Source: Flavisolibacter amylovorans (GTDB taxonomy: Bacteria; Bacteroidota; Bacteroidia; Chitinophagales; Chitinophagaceae). Taken from it: a stretch of 64,000 bases of DNA. Location of the stretch: contig NZ_BAABGY010000011.1 in NCBI RefSeq assembly GCF_039541815.1, positions 186,001-250,000 of the forward strand. Reading direction: 5' to 3'. Below, piece by piece: positions 1 through 9,208 of the stretch. The notes under the pieces were generated by a model. It saw nothing but the letters and a program-made list of their open reading frames with translations. It searched no databases and was not told the origin of the DNA. Position 1 is the stretch's first letter. Each line of letters starts with the position of its first letter. A program made the translations under genes and the position numbers.

Positions 1-344
1 GCTGGGGGAGGGGTCAGGAAGTCGCCGTCGATGATGAGCAGCCGGGCGCCGCCTTCGGTAACGGAGCGGTGCGACGAAGCGTCGTCCGAAACGATATAGC
101 TGTCGCCGGCCTGCAGGGTGTGCGCGGAACCGTCCTCCATTTCCGACACGAAGCTGCCCTCGAGGCAGTGCACGATATGGCCCTTTTGGCACCAGTGGTC
201 GGCGCGGTAGCCAGGGCTGTACGTCACGAGGCGTACCCGGAGCCCGGGGAATTGCAACGTGCGCCAGGAAGCGGTGCCGCTGTCGCCGGGATGGAATTCC
301 TCGTGTACCTGTGTCCAGTCGATGGTCTGAAAGGGGAGGTGCAT
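1..344 (-). CDS. DHCW-type cupin protein (partial, 3' end off window)
   Basis: The reading frame starts at the ATG at 344-342 and runs off the left edge, so only about 114 residues are visible. It is a small single-domain cupin. The centre reads RADHWCQKGHIVHCLEG, close to the Asp-His-Trp-Cys signature of the family NCBI calls DHCW motif cupin fold proteins (recognised from memory), followed by a cupin-like GDSYIVSDDASSHRS strand. The family has no settled function; a metal site through the His residues is plausible. It lies 17 bp downstream of the secreted hydrolase-like gene on the same strand, so the two could be co-transcribed. Confidence 0.75.
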   Translation of the reverse strand, partial: MHLPFQTIDWTQVHEEFHPGDSGTASWRTLQFPGLRVRLVTYSPGYRADHWCQKGHIVHCLEGSFVSEMEDGSAHTLQAGDSYIVSDDASSHRSVTEGGARLLIIDGDFLTPPP

Positions 345-347
345 GGT

Positions 348-361
348 TTGTAGTTTTACGG
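348..361. repeat. Dispersed palindrome-like word, site 1
   Basis: TTGTAGTTTTACGG lies in the 17-bp gap between the cupin and hydrolase-like genes. It matches the dispersed pattern YYGTAKNNMTACRR with one mismatch; see the finding on this motif. Confidence 0.4.
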
Positions 362-1825
362 TTACTGCGTGCAGCTGAACGCAGCGCCAATGCGACGGAG
401 TTCTTTCCATGTAGGATCGCCGAAGGCATGGGGCGCGGCGGCAACCAGCAGGGCTGTGCGGCCCTGAGCGGTGCAGGGCTGCACCTGCACGGTGAGGCGC
501 AGCGTTACCGGCTCGAGCGACTGGTAGTCGAGCAGGCGCACGCTGCCTTCATAGGCTTCGGGCTCGCCGGGCACCGTCTTTGTCTTTTTGATCGTTACGG
601 TAGTGGCGATCATCTTGTCGGCCGGCAGCGTCTTGTCGCGCATGTTCACGGCCACCAGCCCGTCGTAATACGCCTTGAAGTATTGCTGCAGGCGGGCTGC
701 ATCCACCGCGGGCGCTCCCTCGAGCCACCACAGGTAGGTATACGCCCAGTACTGCCCGCTCTTCGGGCTGGCAAAGCCGGGCGCGAAGCGGATGTCTTCG
801 ACGCCCTTCAGCGGGAGGTCGGGTGCGAAGGACGCCGGCAACGCAAAGCGCTCCGTGCCCCAGCCGGCGGGTGCCGCGAAGAAGAAGGGCGCCTTCCACG
901 TATGCGGGTCAAAGATGCCCAGGAGGTTCTTGATCCAGTGGATGCAATCCACCTCGTCCACGATCGAGAGGGCGTTGGCACTGCGCAGCCCGCGGCTGTT
1001 ATGGGCGGCGGTCTTTGCCGTAACGAGTTCGGCATCGCGGTTGCCGCCGGCACGCAGGCGGCGCAGGAGCTCGGTGGCGTCGGGCAGGTGCGTGTCGAAC
1101 AGACTATTACCGCGCTCCTGCAGTTGCCACGTGATATCGTCATCGTAATACAGGCGCAGCGGCGTTTTCTGCAGGGCGCGCTCGTTACCGGTGCTATCAA
1201 CCGCAGTACGGAACGGCGTGAGCGCCGCCCATTGCGCCGGCCGGTCCGACGGCGTTCCGTGCTCCGCGGTCATGAGCTCCGTCAGGTAGCGCGCATCGCC
1301 GGCACCGGGCCCGCCGTTGCGCACCTGGCGGTCGATCCAGCGCCAGAGCCCGAAGAGGTCCACGGGGCTATCGACCGTAAACACGCCTTGTGGCCGCAGC
1401 AGTGCCGGGCGCTCCGCGGCGAGCCCGGTATAACGCAGCACGGCCGGACCTGCATAGTCGTGACCGGCAAGCACGAAGCTGCGCCCGTCGGCGCCGAAGC
1501 GGCGCGCGGCATCGCGGAGGATCGCGTCGATACGCTGCACCGTAACGCTGTCGGCATAGGGCTTTTGCTTCAGGGAGAAATACACCGTGAGCAGGTCGTT
1601 GGCGCTCGCCACGTTGTGCAGTTTCGTTTCGGGCAGCACCGATTCGGGCGCCGTGAACGATACGGCCAGGGCGAGCACGCCGCGGACGGTGCCGGAGCGG
1701 GGCCGCACGGCGAGGTAATAGCCGTCGGTGCTGTCGGCGGGGTCGAACACGACCTTCTCGGTGTTCTGTGCAGATGCAGCGGGCGCGAGCAGAACGAGCA
1801 ACAGGCAGCGAAGCAGGGTGCGCAT
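362..1825 (-). CDS. Secreted alpha/beta-hydrolase-like protein
   Basis: 487 aa with a clear signal peptide (MRTLLRCLLLVLLAPAASAQ), so probably periplasmic or exported. Residues of about 25-260 look like an alpha/beta-hydrolase fold. The nucleophile elbow reads LAGHDYAGPAVLRY, with Asp where serine hydrolases have Ser; a downstream VDSPVDLFGLW segment resembles the strand after the elbow in this fold. The C-terminal half (WWLEGAPAVDAARLQQYF) is a region I do not recognise. It may be a GHDxxG enzyme of the Asp-nucleophile kind or a catalytically altered member. It is upstream of the cupin gene on the same strand. Function unknown. Confidence 0.6.
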   Translation of the reverse strand: MRTLLRCLLLVLLAPAASAQNTEKVVFDPADSTDGYYLAVRPRSGTVRGVLALAVSFTAPESVLPETKLHNVASANDLLTVYFSLKQKPYADSVTVQRIDAILRDAARRFGADGRSFVLAGHDYAGPAVLRYTGLAAERPALLRPQGVFTVDSPVDLFGLWRWIDRQVRNGGPGAGDARYLTELMTAEHGTPSDRPAQWAALTPFRTAVDSTGNERALQKTPLRLYYDDDITWQLQERGNSLFDTHLPDATELLRRLRAGGNRDAELVTAKTAAHNSRGLRSANALSIVDEVDCIHWIKNLLGIFDPHTWKAPFFFAAPAGWGTERFALPASFAPDLPLKGVEDIRFAPGFASPKSGQYWAYTYLWWLEGAPAVDAARLQQYFKAYYDGLVAVNMRDKTLPADKMIATTVTIKKTKTVPGEPEAYEGSVRLLDYQSLEPVTLRLTVQVQPCTAQGRTALLVAAAPHAFGDPTWKELRRIGAAFSCTQ

Positions 1826-2204
1826 GGGCAGGAGGGTTAGGTGTATGCAAGCTAACCGAATCGCCCGGTTTCTGTACGGGACGCTTCATGGGCGGGGAAC
1901 AACAGTGGATGCACCGTCGGTTTCCTGCACCGGGCTGCACGGGAGCAAGGCGCGTTTTGCGCCGCAACGTCCCGAAAGGCGGCTTCGTCCCGCTGAAACG
2001 GCGGTTAGCATAAAAAGCGGCCAACACGCTTCCAAACGAGGCAACTTCGTACCGCGGCCGCGCACCTCCAAACTATCAACTGCGCTCCCGCACCTCAAAC
2101 CACAAACTTCAAACTGCCTGCCTGCCGTTCATCAGGCCCTTAACGATAATTAACCCAGATTCACGTCAAGTGCGAATACCTTCGTAGAAGATAAACCAAA
2201 GCTT
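1826..2204. other. Divergent intergenic region
   Basis: 379 bp between divergent genes. It holds AT-richer runs of short repeated words near 2068-2125 (ccaaactatcaactg-like). A promoter-like TACCTTCG at 2177-2184 sits 20 bp before the barrel gene start and matches the Bacteroidota -7 box TAnnTTTG at all but one position. No small gene was found. Confidence 0.4.
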
Positions 2205-5138
2205 ATGAAACAATTTTTACTTTTCGTCGGCCTCCTGCTCTCCCTCGCCGCCGCCGCCCAGAAGCCCGGCACCGTAAAGGGCTCCCTGCTCGACGGCACG
2301 GCGACCTCCGGCCGCCACCCGCTCGACGAGGCCACGGTAACGGTGATGGAGTCGAAAGACTCCTCGCTCGTGTCGTTCGCGCTCACCTCCAACAGCGGCT
2401 ACTTCGAGATCAAGGGCCTTGCCCCCGGCGACTACTACCTGCTCGTGACCTACCAGGGCTTCGCGACGCTGAAGAAGTCGTTCAGCGTTACCGCCGAGAA
2501 GCCGGTAGCCGACCTCGGCGACGTATCGATGACCACCGCCTACAAAACGCTCGACAACGTGGTGGTGACCGACGTGGCGCCCATCAAGGTAAAGGGCGAT
2601 ACCGTGGAATACAATGCCGGCTCCTTTAAGACGAAGCCGAACGCCAACGTGGAGGACCTGCTCAAGAAGCTCCCGGGCGTGCAGGTGGAGCGCGACGGCA
2701 CCGTGAAGGCCCAGGGCGAGAACGTACAGAAAGTATACGTCGATGGTAAGGAGTTCTTCGGCAACGACCCCAAGCTCGCCACCAAGAACCTCTCGGCCGA
2801 CATGGTGGAGAGTGTGCAGGTGTACGACGATATGAGCGACCAGGCCAAGTTCTCCAAGATCGACGACGGCTCGCGCGCCAAGGCCCTCAACATCAAGCTG
2901 AAGAAAGACAAGAAGAACGGACTCTTCGGCCGGGCGATGGCCGCCTACGGCACCAACGACCGCTACGACGCGACGCTCTCGCTGAACCGCTTCAAGGGCA
3001 ATACGCAGGTGTCGGTGATCGGCGCCGCCAACAACGTGAACAAGCAGGGCTTTTCCTTCAACGACGTCATCGGCGCCATGGGCGGCTTCGGCGGCATGAT
3101 GCGCGGCGGCGGCGAGGGCGGCGGCGGCATGATGGGCGGCATGGGCGGCGGCCAGATGATGATGGGCTCGCGCACCGGCGGCGGTTCCGGCAGTGCGGTA
3201 CCGGGCATGTCGTCCAACTCGGGCGGCATCGCGCGCTCCCTCTCCGGCGGCGTCAACTACCGCGACGTGTGGAGCCCGAAGCTCGACGTCACCAGCTCGC
3301 TCTTCTACTCCAACACTCGAACCAATACGATGCGGCAGGTGCGCAACCAGTCGCTCTTTAACCTGGCCGGCTACGACTCCACGGCCATCACCAACTCGCG
3401 CAACAACGGGGTGCGCGACAACGAGAACCTGCGCTTCAACATGCGCCTCGAGTGGCGGATCGACTCGATGAACAGCCTGCTCTACACGCCCGCCATCACG
3501 CTGCAGCACTCCGACAGCTATAGCGAAGACACGGCACTCACCACGGCCATCTCGGGTACGAAGCCCGAAGCGCTCGCCCTCTCGTCGCGCAACATCAACG
3601 AGAGCGTGCGCGACGGGCACAGCATCAACCAGAACCTGCTGTGGCGCCATCGGTTCGGCCGCGCGGGCCGCACCCTCACCGTGGGCTGGACCAACACGCT
3701 CAACAACTCCGACGGCAGCGGCTCCGTGTATGCCCCAACCACCTATTACAAAGGCAGCGGTTCCGGCTTCTCCATCGTGCAGGACCAGCAGGCGCAACAG
3801 AAGACGCGCGCGCACAACAACCTGCTCAGCGCCTCCTATACCGAGCCCATCGGCCGCAACAAGATCCTCGAATTCAACTACGCCTATACGCACAACTACT
3901 CCGAGTCGGACCGCAAGACGATGCTGTACAATCCTTCCACCAAGCAGCACGACATCGTGAGCCGCCCGCAGACGAACTACTTCGAGAATACGTACACCGC
4001 GCATCGTGCCGGCGCCAACTTCCGCCTGCAGCAGCGCAAATACAACTTCCAGGTGGGTATGGGCGCGCAGGTGGGCGAGCTCGCCACGCACAGCATCAAG
4101 GCGATGGGCAACAAGGACACCTCGGTGACGCTCAATTATGTGAACCTGTTCCCGACAGCCAACTTCCAGTACAGCTTCAGCCGCAGCAAGAACCTGCGCG
4201 TGACCTATCGCGGCCGCACCAATCAGCCCAGCATCGCGCAGCTGCAGGATGCGCCCGACTTCAGCAACCCGCTGCAGGTGACCACCGGCAACCCGGGGCT
4301 CGGCCAGGAGTTCGTGAACACGTTCAATGCCAACTTCAACACCTTCCAGTTCCTGACCTTCAAGTACTACGCGATCAACCTCAACGTGACGCAGACGAGT
4401 AACAAGATCGTGAACGCGGTGGACAGCCTCAAGCTGAATCCCAACGACTCGATCCCGCGCCAGCTGCTCCGCCCCGAGAACGTGCAGGGCGCCTATACGG
4501 CCTCGCTCTTCTTCGCCTACGGCGCGCCCATCAAAGCGCTCAAGGGCCTGAACGTGACCGCCAACACGATGGGCCTCTACAACCGCGACGTGAGCCTGCT
4601 TTACAAGGTGCGCTCCTTCAACCACACGCTCGTGCTCACGCAGACCCTCGGCCTCAACTACAACTACAAGGAGAAGCTCGACCTCGGCATCAGCGGCTCG
4701 CTGGCCTATAACAAGGTGACCTACGGCAGCCAGCCTTCGCTTAACAACGACTACCTGACGCAGACCTACTCGGCCGACATCACGTGGACGCTGCCGAAGA
4801 ATTTCCTGATCGCCACCGACTTCGACTACTTCGTGAACACGGGCCGCGCCGAGGGCTTCAACCAGAAGATCCCGATGTGGAACGCCTCGGTGGGCAAGCA
4901 GTTCCTGAAAGGCAAGCAGGCCGAGATCCGCTTCTCGGTGAACGACCTGCTGAACCAGAACCAGAGCATCACCCGCAACACGGGCATCAACTACGTGGAA
5001 GACGTGCAGACCAACGTGCTGCGCCGCTTCTTCACCGTGTCGCTCACCTACAACCTCAACCGGATGGCCGGCAAGAACATGTTCTCGATGCCGCGCCAGC
5101 TGGAGCGGGGCACGCGGAATATGCGGATCGGGATGTGA
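2205..5138 (+). CDS. TonB-dependent-type outer-membrane beta-barrel protein
   Basis: 977 aa with signal peptide MKQFLLFVGLLLSLAAAAQ. Residues of about 22-110 form a carboxypeptidase-regulatory-like beta-sandwich. Residues of about 115-225 are a plug-like segment (LLKKLPGVQVERDGTVKAQG, VYVDGKEFF). The rest is a barrel of alternating strands that resembles the OMP_b-brl_3 family. Such proteins sit in the outer membrane and most take up ligands with TonB energy; the substrate cannot be read from sequence. A Gly/Met-rich low-complexity tract (about residues 293-330, encoded near 3078-3190) interrupts the start of the barrel. No SusD partner follows, so it is not a classical glycan-uptake pair. 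The gene stands alone with a terminator downstream. Confidence 0.85.
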   Translation: MKQFLLFVGLLLSLAAAAQKPGTVKGSLLDGTATSGRHPLDEATVTVMESKDSSLVSFALTSNSGYFEIKGLAPGDYYLLVTYQGFATLKKSFSVTAEKPVADLGDVSMTTAYKTLDNVVVTDVAPIKVKGDTVEYNAGSFKTKPNANVEDLLKKLPGVQVERDGTVKAQGENVQKVYVDGKEFFGNDPKLATKNLSADMVESVQVYDDMSDQAKFSKIDDGSRAKALNIKLKKDKKNGLFGRAMAAYGTNDRYDATLSLNRFKGNTQVSVIGAANNVNKQGFSFNDVIGAMGGFGGMMRGGGEGGGGMMGGMGGGQMMMGSRTGGGSGSAVPGMSSNSGGIARSLSGGVNYRDVWSPKLDVTSSLFYSNTRTNTMRQVRNQSLFNLAGYDSTAITNSRNNGVRDNENLRFNMRLEWRIDSMNSLLYTPAITLQHSDSYSEDTALTTAISGTKPEALALSSRNINESVRDGHSINQNLLWRHRFGRAGRTLTVGWTNTLNNSDGSGSVYAPTTYYKGSGSGFSIVQDQQAQQKTRAHNNLLSASYTEPIGRNKILEFNYAYTHNYSESDRKTMLYNPSTKQHDIVSRPQTNYFENTYTAHRAGANFRLQQRKYNFQVGMGAQVGELATHSIKAMGNKDTSVTLNYVNLFPTANFQYSFSRSKNLRVTYRGRTNQPSIAQLQDAPDFSNPLQVTTGNPGLGQEFVNTFNANFNTFQFLTFKYYAINLNVTQTSNKIVNAVDSLKLNPNDSIPRQLLRPENVQGAYTASLFFAYGAPIKALKGLNVTANTMGLYNRDVSLLYKVRSFNHTLVLTQTLGLNYNYKEKLDLGISGSLAYNKVTYGSQPSLNNDYLTQTYSADITWTLPKNFLIATDFDYFVNTGRAEGFNQKIPMWNASVGKQFLKGKQAEIRFSVNDLLNQNQSITRNTGINYVEDVQTNVLRRFFTVSLTYNLNRMAGKNMFSMPRQLERGTRNMRIGM

Positions 5139-5190
5139 CCCTTCGACAGGCTCTGGTTCACAAAGGCCTGTCACCGTGAGCTTGTTGAAC

Positions 5191-5370
5191 GGCGGGAATC
5201 GGCAATCGGCAATCGGGAATCGGGAATCGGCGCCCGGATGTTTTATAGGTATTGAAAAGCAAAAGCGACGGAAACCCGTCGCTTTTGCTTTTTACCGGTG
5301 CGCTCTTCAACTGATGAGCTGTTCGGCCCGAATTTGAGGCTCCTTTGCCGATTCCCGATTCCCGATTGCC
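5191..5370. repeat. Inverted word arrays (CGGGAATCGGCAAT) around a terminator
   Basis: 5191-5230 repeats the word CGGGAATCGGCAAT in tandem, and 5347-5370 carries the reverse complement (GATTCCCGATTGCC). Between them lies the terminator hairpin. The same word brackets another terminator at 31128-31367. Confidence 0.75.
5255..5293 (+). terminator. Strong intrinsic terminator
   Basis: A 17-bp perfect stem AAAAGCAAAAGCGACGG, a four-base loop and its complement, ending in a T-run. It serves the barrel gene and is symmetric enough to work in both directions. Confidence 0.8.
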
Positions 5371-5472
5371 GTACACAGACCCACTTTCGTCGACACATGG
5401 CGAATTGATGACGCAACTCTGGTGATATTAACTAATTTTATCAGCCATTAACAAAAGTTCAAACTAACTATT

Positions 5473-7980
5473 GTGAGAAAGATTACGTTCCTCGTGCTGG
5501 CCCTTAGCCTGGGCCTGCTTACCGCTCAGGCTCAGCAGTCGGGGCGCCACCAGCGCCGCTGCGCCACCACCGAAGCGCTCAGCAAGAACCGCCAGACCGC
5601 CGAGTACCAGGCTGCCCGCGCCCGCGTGCTGGCCAGCAACATCACGGCCCGCACCTCCGCCCTCAACGGACCGGTAACGATCCCCGTGGTGGTGCACGTG
5701 GTGCTGCCCAACCCGTACATGATCACGGAGGCGCACATCGACTACCTGCTCAACCAGCTCAACGAAAGCTTCTCCGGCCTCAATGCCGACAGCACCAACG
5801 GCGTTCCCTTCTACGGCGTACGTGGCCACTCGCTGCTCCGCTTTACCCGCGCCCGCCGCACGCCCTCCGGCGGCGCCACCACCGGCATCGAGCGCCGCGT
5901 CGGCACCGGCGTCATCGCCGAAGACACGTACCAGCCCGTGAAGCACGCCTCCGAAGGCGGCCTCGACCCCTGGGACGTAACGAAGTATTACAACATCTGG
6001 GTCACCGACCCGGGTGCCTCCGGCATCCTGGGCATCGCCCCCTCGATCGGCGTCGGCAACCAGACCGAGACCCTCAACAGTGATGTGGGTATCGACGGCG
6101 TCGTGATCGACTACCGCTGCTTCTCCAATGCCTGCTACGCCTATACCGAATACAATATGGCCCGCACCGTGGTGCACGAGATCGGCCACAACTTCGGCCT
6201 GTACCACAGCTTCTCCGGCTGCAATGCCGGCGACGACTTCATGCAGCCCGACCAGGCCATCCCCGCGAGCCTCACCGGCGCCGCGGCCGACGACACCCCG
6301 GGCCTCGACGACTTCACCAGCGGCTGTCCCACCGGCATCGTCGCCAGCGCCTGCACGGCGCCGACATCGGTCATGTACCAGAACTACATGGACTACACCA
6401 ACGACGCCTGCTATTCGATGTTCACCAAGAGCCAGGTGGCGCGCATGCACTGGATCCTCGAGAACCTGCGCCCGGGCTACCTCACCACTACCGGCGCTAC
6501 CCCGCCCGCTACGGTGCCCACCCTCGACGCGGCTGCCGGCATGATCGTGAACCCCGGCGGCTCCGAGTTCAACGGTGCCGGCTGCACGCTCACCACCTAC
6601 GGAAAGCCCAGCTGCCCCGGCGCCTTCCAGCCCAAGCTGCTCATCGTGAACAACGGCAGCAGCACCCTCACCTCGATCACCGCTTCGGTACAGCTCAACA
6701 GCGGTACGCCCGTTACGCAGACCTTCACCGGCCTCAACATCCCGACCGGCGGCACGTATGTGGCTACGCTGCCTGCGGTGACCCTGGCCCTCGGCGCCAA
6801 CCAGCTCAACTTCACTACGTCGGCACCCAACGGCGGCACCGACGCAGTAGCGGCCAACAACAACATCAGCACCACCGTTACGATCAACGCGCCCACGGCC
6901 GCCCCGCTGACCGACGGCCTCGAGGGGGCTACGTTCCCGACCGCGAACTGGGTGATCAATAACTACAACGGCGATACCACCTGGGCCCGCCGCTCGCCCG
7001 GCCGTACCGGCACCTACTCGTTGTTCATCAACAACTACGACAACGAGAACGCCGAGACCTACGACGACTTCAGCTCGATCCCGGTCAACCTTGCCGCCGG
7101 CGCCGACTCGCTCGTGATCGGCTTCGACCTCGCCCACAAGCGCTACCCGTCGGCCGCCAACTACGACTCCCTGTTCGTGCTCCTGAGCAACGACTGCGGC
7201 ATGAGCTACGGATTCGTTTACCGCAAGGGCGGCATCAGCCTGACCACCGCTGGCTCCTCCAACGCTCCCTACCTGACGCCCGTTGCCACCGACTGGCGCT
7301 ACGAGCGCATCTCCCTGCCGGCCGCCACTGTGGGCTCCAGCAAGGTGATGGTGACCTTCCGCAACATGAACCGCTTCGGCAACAACATCTTCCTCGACAA
7401 CATCAGCATCACCTCCGCCTGCCGCACCACCACTATCGGCACGCAGCCTGCGGCCCAGACCGTATGCGCCGGCACCGGTGCCTCGTTCAGCGTAGGTGCT
7501 ACCGGCACCGGTGTGACCTACCAGTGGAAGAAGGACGGCGCCAACATCACCGGTGCCACCTCGGCCACCTACGCCATCGCCTCCGCGGCCACGAGCCAGG
7601 CTGGCCTGTACACGGTGGAGGTGACCAACGCGTGCGGCGTAACGACGACCTCTGCGGGCGCGCAGCTGACGGTGAACACCGGCGGCTCCTGCTCCGCTAC
7701 GGCCGTGTCGAACCTGAACCCTGAGCTCTCCTCCGTGGTGCTGATGCCCAACGCCGTGCGTGCGGCCGCGACCCTGCGGGTGCAGGCGCTGCGTGCCCAG
7801 CGCATCGACTGGACCATCGTTGACGCCCAGGGCCGCGTGGTGCGCGGCTTCGCACAGGCAGTAAGCGCCGGCCAGAACGACATCCGCGTGGATGTGCGCG
7901 GCCTCTCCGGCGGCACGTACCAGCTGATCGGTACCAACTCCAAAGGAAAGACCACCGTGGTGAAGTTCGTACGCCTCTAA
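5473..7980 (+). CDS. Secreted M43 (pappalysin-type) metalloprotease with T9SS sorting domain
   Basis: 835 aa starting at GTG (GTG AGA AAG). The signal peptide is MRKITFLVLALSLGLLTAQA. The zinc site HEIGHNFGLYH is at residues 235-245 and is followed by a Met-turn region with YMDYTND, as in family M43 (pappalysin/cytophagalysin). After the catalytic domain come a CARDB-like segment, a MAM/jelly-roll-like segment (residues about 480-650), an Ig-like domain (TIGTQPAAQTVCAGTGASFS) and a C-terminal domain of T9SS type A character (LSGGTYQLIGTNSKGKTT, ending KFVRL). The protein should be exported by Sec, then by the T9SS, and cut or anchored at the surface. It is a single gene with its own terminator. 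Confidence 0.88.
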   Translation: MRKITFLVLALSLGLLTAQAQQSGRHQRRCATTEALSKNRQTAEYQAARARVLASNITARTSALNGPVTIPVVVHVVLPNPYMITEAHIDYLLNQLNESFSGLNADSTNGVPFYGVRGHSLLRFTRARRTPSGGATTGIERRVGTGVIAEDTYQPVKHASEGGLDPWDVTKYYNIWVTDPGASGILGIAPSIGVGNQTETLNSDVGIDGVVIDYRCFSNACYAYTEYNMARTVVHEIGHNFGLYHSFSGCNAGDDFMQPDQAIPASLTGAAADDTPGLDDFTSGCPTGIVASACTAPTSVMYQNYMDYTNDACYSMFTKSQVARMHWILENLRPGYLTTTGATPPATVPTLDAAAGMIVNPGGSEFNGAGCTLTTYGKPSCPGAFQPKLLIVNNGSSTLTSITASVQLNSGTPVTQTFTGLNIPTGGTYVATLPAVTLALGANQLNFTTSAPNGGTDAVAANNNISTTVTINAPTAAPLTDGLEGATFPTANWVINNYNGDTTWARRSPGRTGTYSLFINNYDNENAETYDDFSSIPVNLAAGADSLVIGFDLAHKRYPSAANYDSLFVLLSNDCGMSYGFVYRKGGISLTTAGSSNAPYLTPVATDWRYERISLPAATVGSSKVMVTFRNMNRFGNNIFLDNISITSACRTTTIGTQPAAQTVCAGTGASFSVGATGTGVTYQWKKDGANITGATSATYAIASAATSQAGLYTVEVTNACGVTTTSAGAQLTVNTGGSCSATAVSNLNPELSSVVLMPNAVRAAATLRVQALRAQRIDWTIVDAQGRVVRGFAQAVSAGQNDIRVDVRGLSGGTYQLIGTNSKGKTTVVKFVRL

Positions 7981-8000
7981 CGGCTCCACAACCGAATACG

Positions 8001-8031
8001 AAAGGCCGCTCCGGATGGAGCGGCCTTTTTC
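8001..8031 (+). terminator. Intrinsic terminator of the M43 protease gene
   Basis: Stem AAAGGCCGCTCC / GGAGCGGCCTTT with a four-base loop and a T-run, 20 bp after the stop codon. Confidence 0.85.
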
Positions 8032-8231
8032 GTTGTCCGTAGTCGGAGACTACAGACAACGGTGCTTCGCAGCATAGTGTCTTTTGCGTGCTCCGCGCCT
8101 TTGCGCCTAACACAGAATCTTTGCGTAGCCTGTCCCGCCAAAGGCGGTAAAACCCGCTTGCCGCTTTATGAACAGCAGTCCGCTTTTGGACGGCCAGCTC
8201 GAGGTCCGCTTTCCTATCGGTATCAAGCACT
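8032..8231. repeat. Fragment of an interspersed intergenic repeat
   Basis: Contains gtgctccgcgcctttgcg and agcctgtcccgccaaaggcgg, phrases that recur in other intergenic regions here (37336-37362, 20922-20951, 26780-26830, 44360-44600). No coding content seen. Confidence 0.55.
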
Positions 8232-8263
8232 AAAAAAGGCCGCTCATTTCGGAGACGGCCTTT
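8232..8263 (-). terminator. Intrinsic terminator of the 55-aa gene
   Basis: On the minus strand AAAGGCCG and CGGCCTTTTTT form the base of a stem, extended by CTC/GAG pairs inside. It is 49 bp downstream of the small gene's stop codon. Confidence 0.65.
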
Positions 8264-8311
8264 AACCACTTAGTGTATGGTGCGGTGAAAACGATCGTCG
8301 GATCATCGCAC

Positions 8312-8479
8312 TTATTTGCGTTTACGCAGGGTGGCGGAAGTCGGCGGAACGGTGGTCCGGCCGAAGAGCAGCACACCCAGGATCGATTTCAGCGAAGGGA
8401 TCGGGTTCAGCGAGGGCTTGTAATAAGCTTCATACGACTTGATCTCCGTGCGCACATCTGCAATTGCCTTGTTTTTCAT
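8312..8479 (-). CDS. Small basic protein of unknown function (55 aa)
   Basis: ATG at 8479, stop TAA at 8314-8312. The product begins MKNKAIADVRTEIKSYEAYY, continues with PSLKSILGVLLFG and ends in a basic LRKRK tail. Third positions are G/C-rich as in the neighbours, which supports coding. A terminator follows and the gene diverges from the secreted protein at 8595. I do not recognise the family. Confidence 0.6.
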   Translation of the reverse strand: MKNKAIADVRTEIKSYEAYYKPSLNPIPSLKSILGVLLFGRTTVPPTSATLRKRK

Positions 8480-8594
8480 GTAGGACGTATTAGGGTAAAC
8501 AATGTAAGATTCGGAAGTTACGTGTTTTTTGTGGATAAATGCTCAGAAATTGTTAATTTCTACTGTATTTTGGACCGAAATATCCGATCCGCTT

Positions 8595-9179
8595 ATGAAG
8601 TACCATCCACTTGCCGCCCTTGCCGGCGCCTTCCTGCTCTCTTTGTCCGCCATCGCCCAAAACCGTACCAGTTCTGACGTTTCGCCCTCTTTTCGCGGCG
8701 ACGTACAGAAAGTAGTGGCCGATTTCGCCCATGGCTTTTCCTCGATCCGCGGCCGTCAGCTGGATCACGATCCGCAGACCATCGAATATGCTTCGCTTGT
8801 GCGCCCGGAAGGCAGCAAGGAAACGTCCATCACGCAATACAGCGCCCATGGCAAGCCCGTATACAGCTGGCAAACCGTGCTGCTGCGCACCGAAGACTAT
8901 GCCGACGCCGCGAAGAAATACAAGTGGGCCTTCGGTGAGCTGAAAGGCATGAACGTGCGCTACGTGGTGGATCAATACACCCTCGAGGGCAAACTCGACA
9001 AGCCCGACGAGAGCCGAAATTTCGCGTCGTCCGAGCTGCGCCTCGCCCACCCGCCCGAGCCGCTCCGCAAGCTCAAGGTGCGCGTGCAGCTGCAATATGA
9101 AATGCCCGAGTGGAAGGTCAGCATCATGGTCTTCGAGCAGGAGAAGGAAGACGATGAAATGGCAGAACATATGGATTGA
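8595..9179 (+). CDS. Small secreted protein of unknown function
   Basis: 194 aa from ATG 8595; an in-frame start at 8529 would put 22 non-signal residues before the signal peptide MKYHPLAALAGAFLLSLSAIAQ, so it is not preferred. The mature part is a mixed alpha/beta domain (HDPQTIEYASLVRPEG, LKVRVQLQYEMPEWKV) ending in an acidic tail (EKEDDEMAEHMD). It has no lipobox, so it is likely periplasmic. I cannot assign a family. Confidence 0.7.
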   Translation: MKYHPLAALAGAFLLSLSAIAQNRTSSDVSPSFRGDVQKVVADFAHGFSSIRGRQLDHDPQTIEYASLVRPEGSKETSITQYSAHGKPVYSWQTVLLRTEDYADAAKKYKWAFGELKGMNVRYVVDQYTLEGKLDKPDESRNFASSELRLAHPPEPLRKLKVRVQLQYEMPEWKVSIMVFEQEKEDDEMAEHMD

Positions 9180-9181
9180 AT

Positions 9182-9208
9182 AAAAGGACGCTCCGGGCGT
9201 CCTTTTTT
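9182..9208 (+). terminator. Intrinsic terminator
   Basis: Stem AAAAGGACGC / GCGTCCTTTT with a five-base loop and a T-run, directly after the 194-aa gene. Confidence 0.85.

Noticed and set aside
2217..5174. 985-residue open frame on the minus strand opposite the barrel gene
   Set aside because: His/Val/Leu-rich shadow frame typical of GC-rich DNA; no domain, no start signal, and the plus strand is clearly coding. The same applies to other long frames opposite 5473-7980, 24075-25493, 51434-55591 and 61064-63214.
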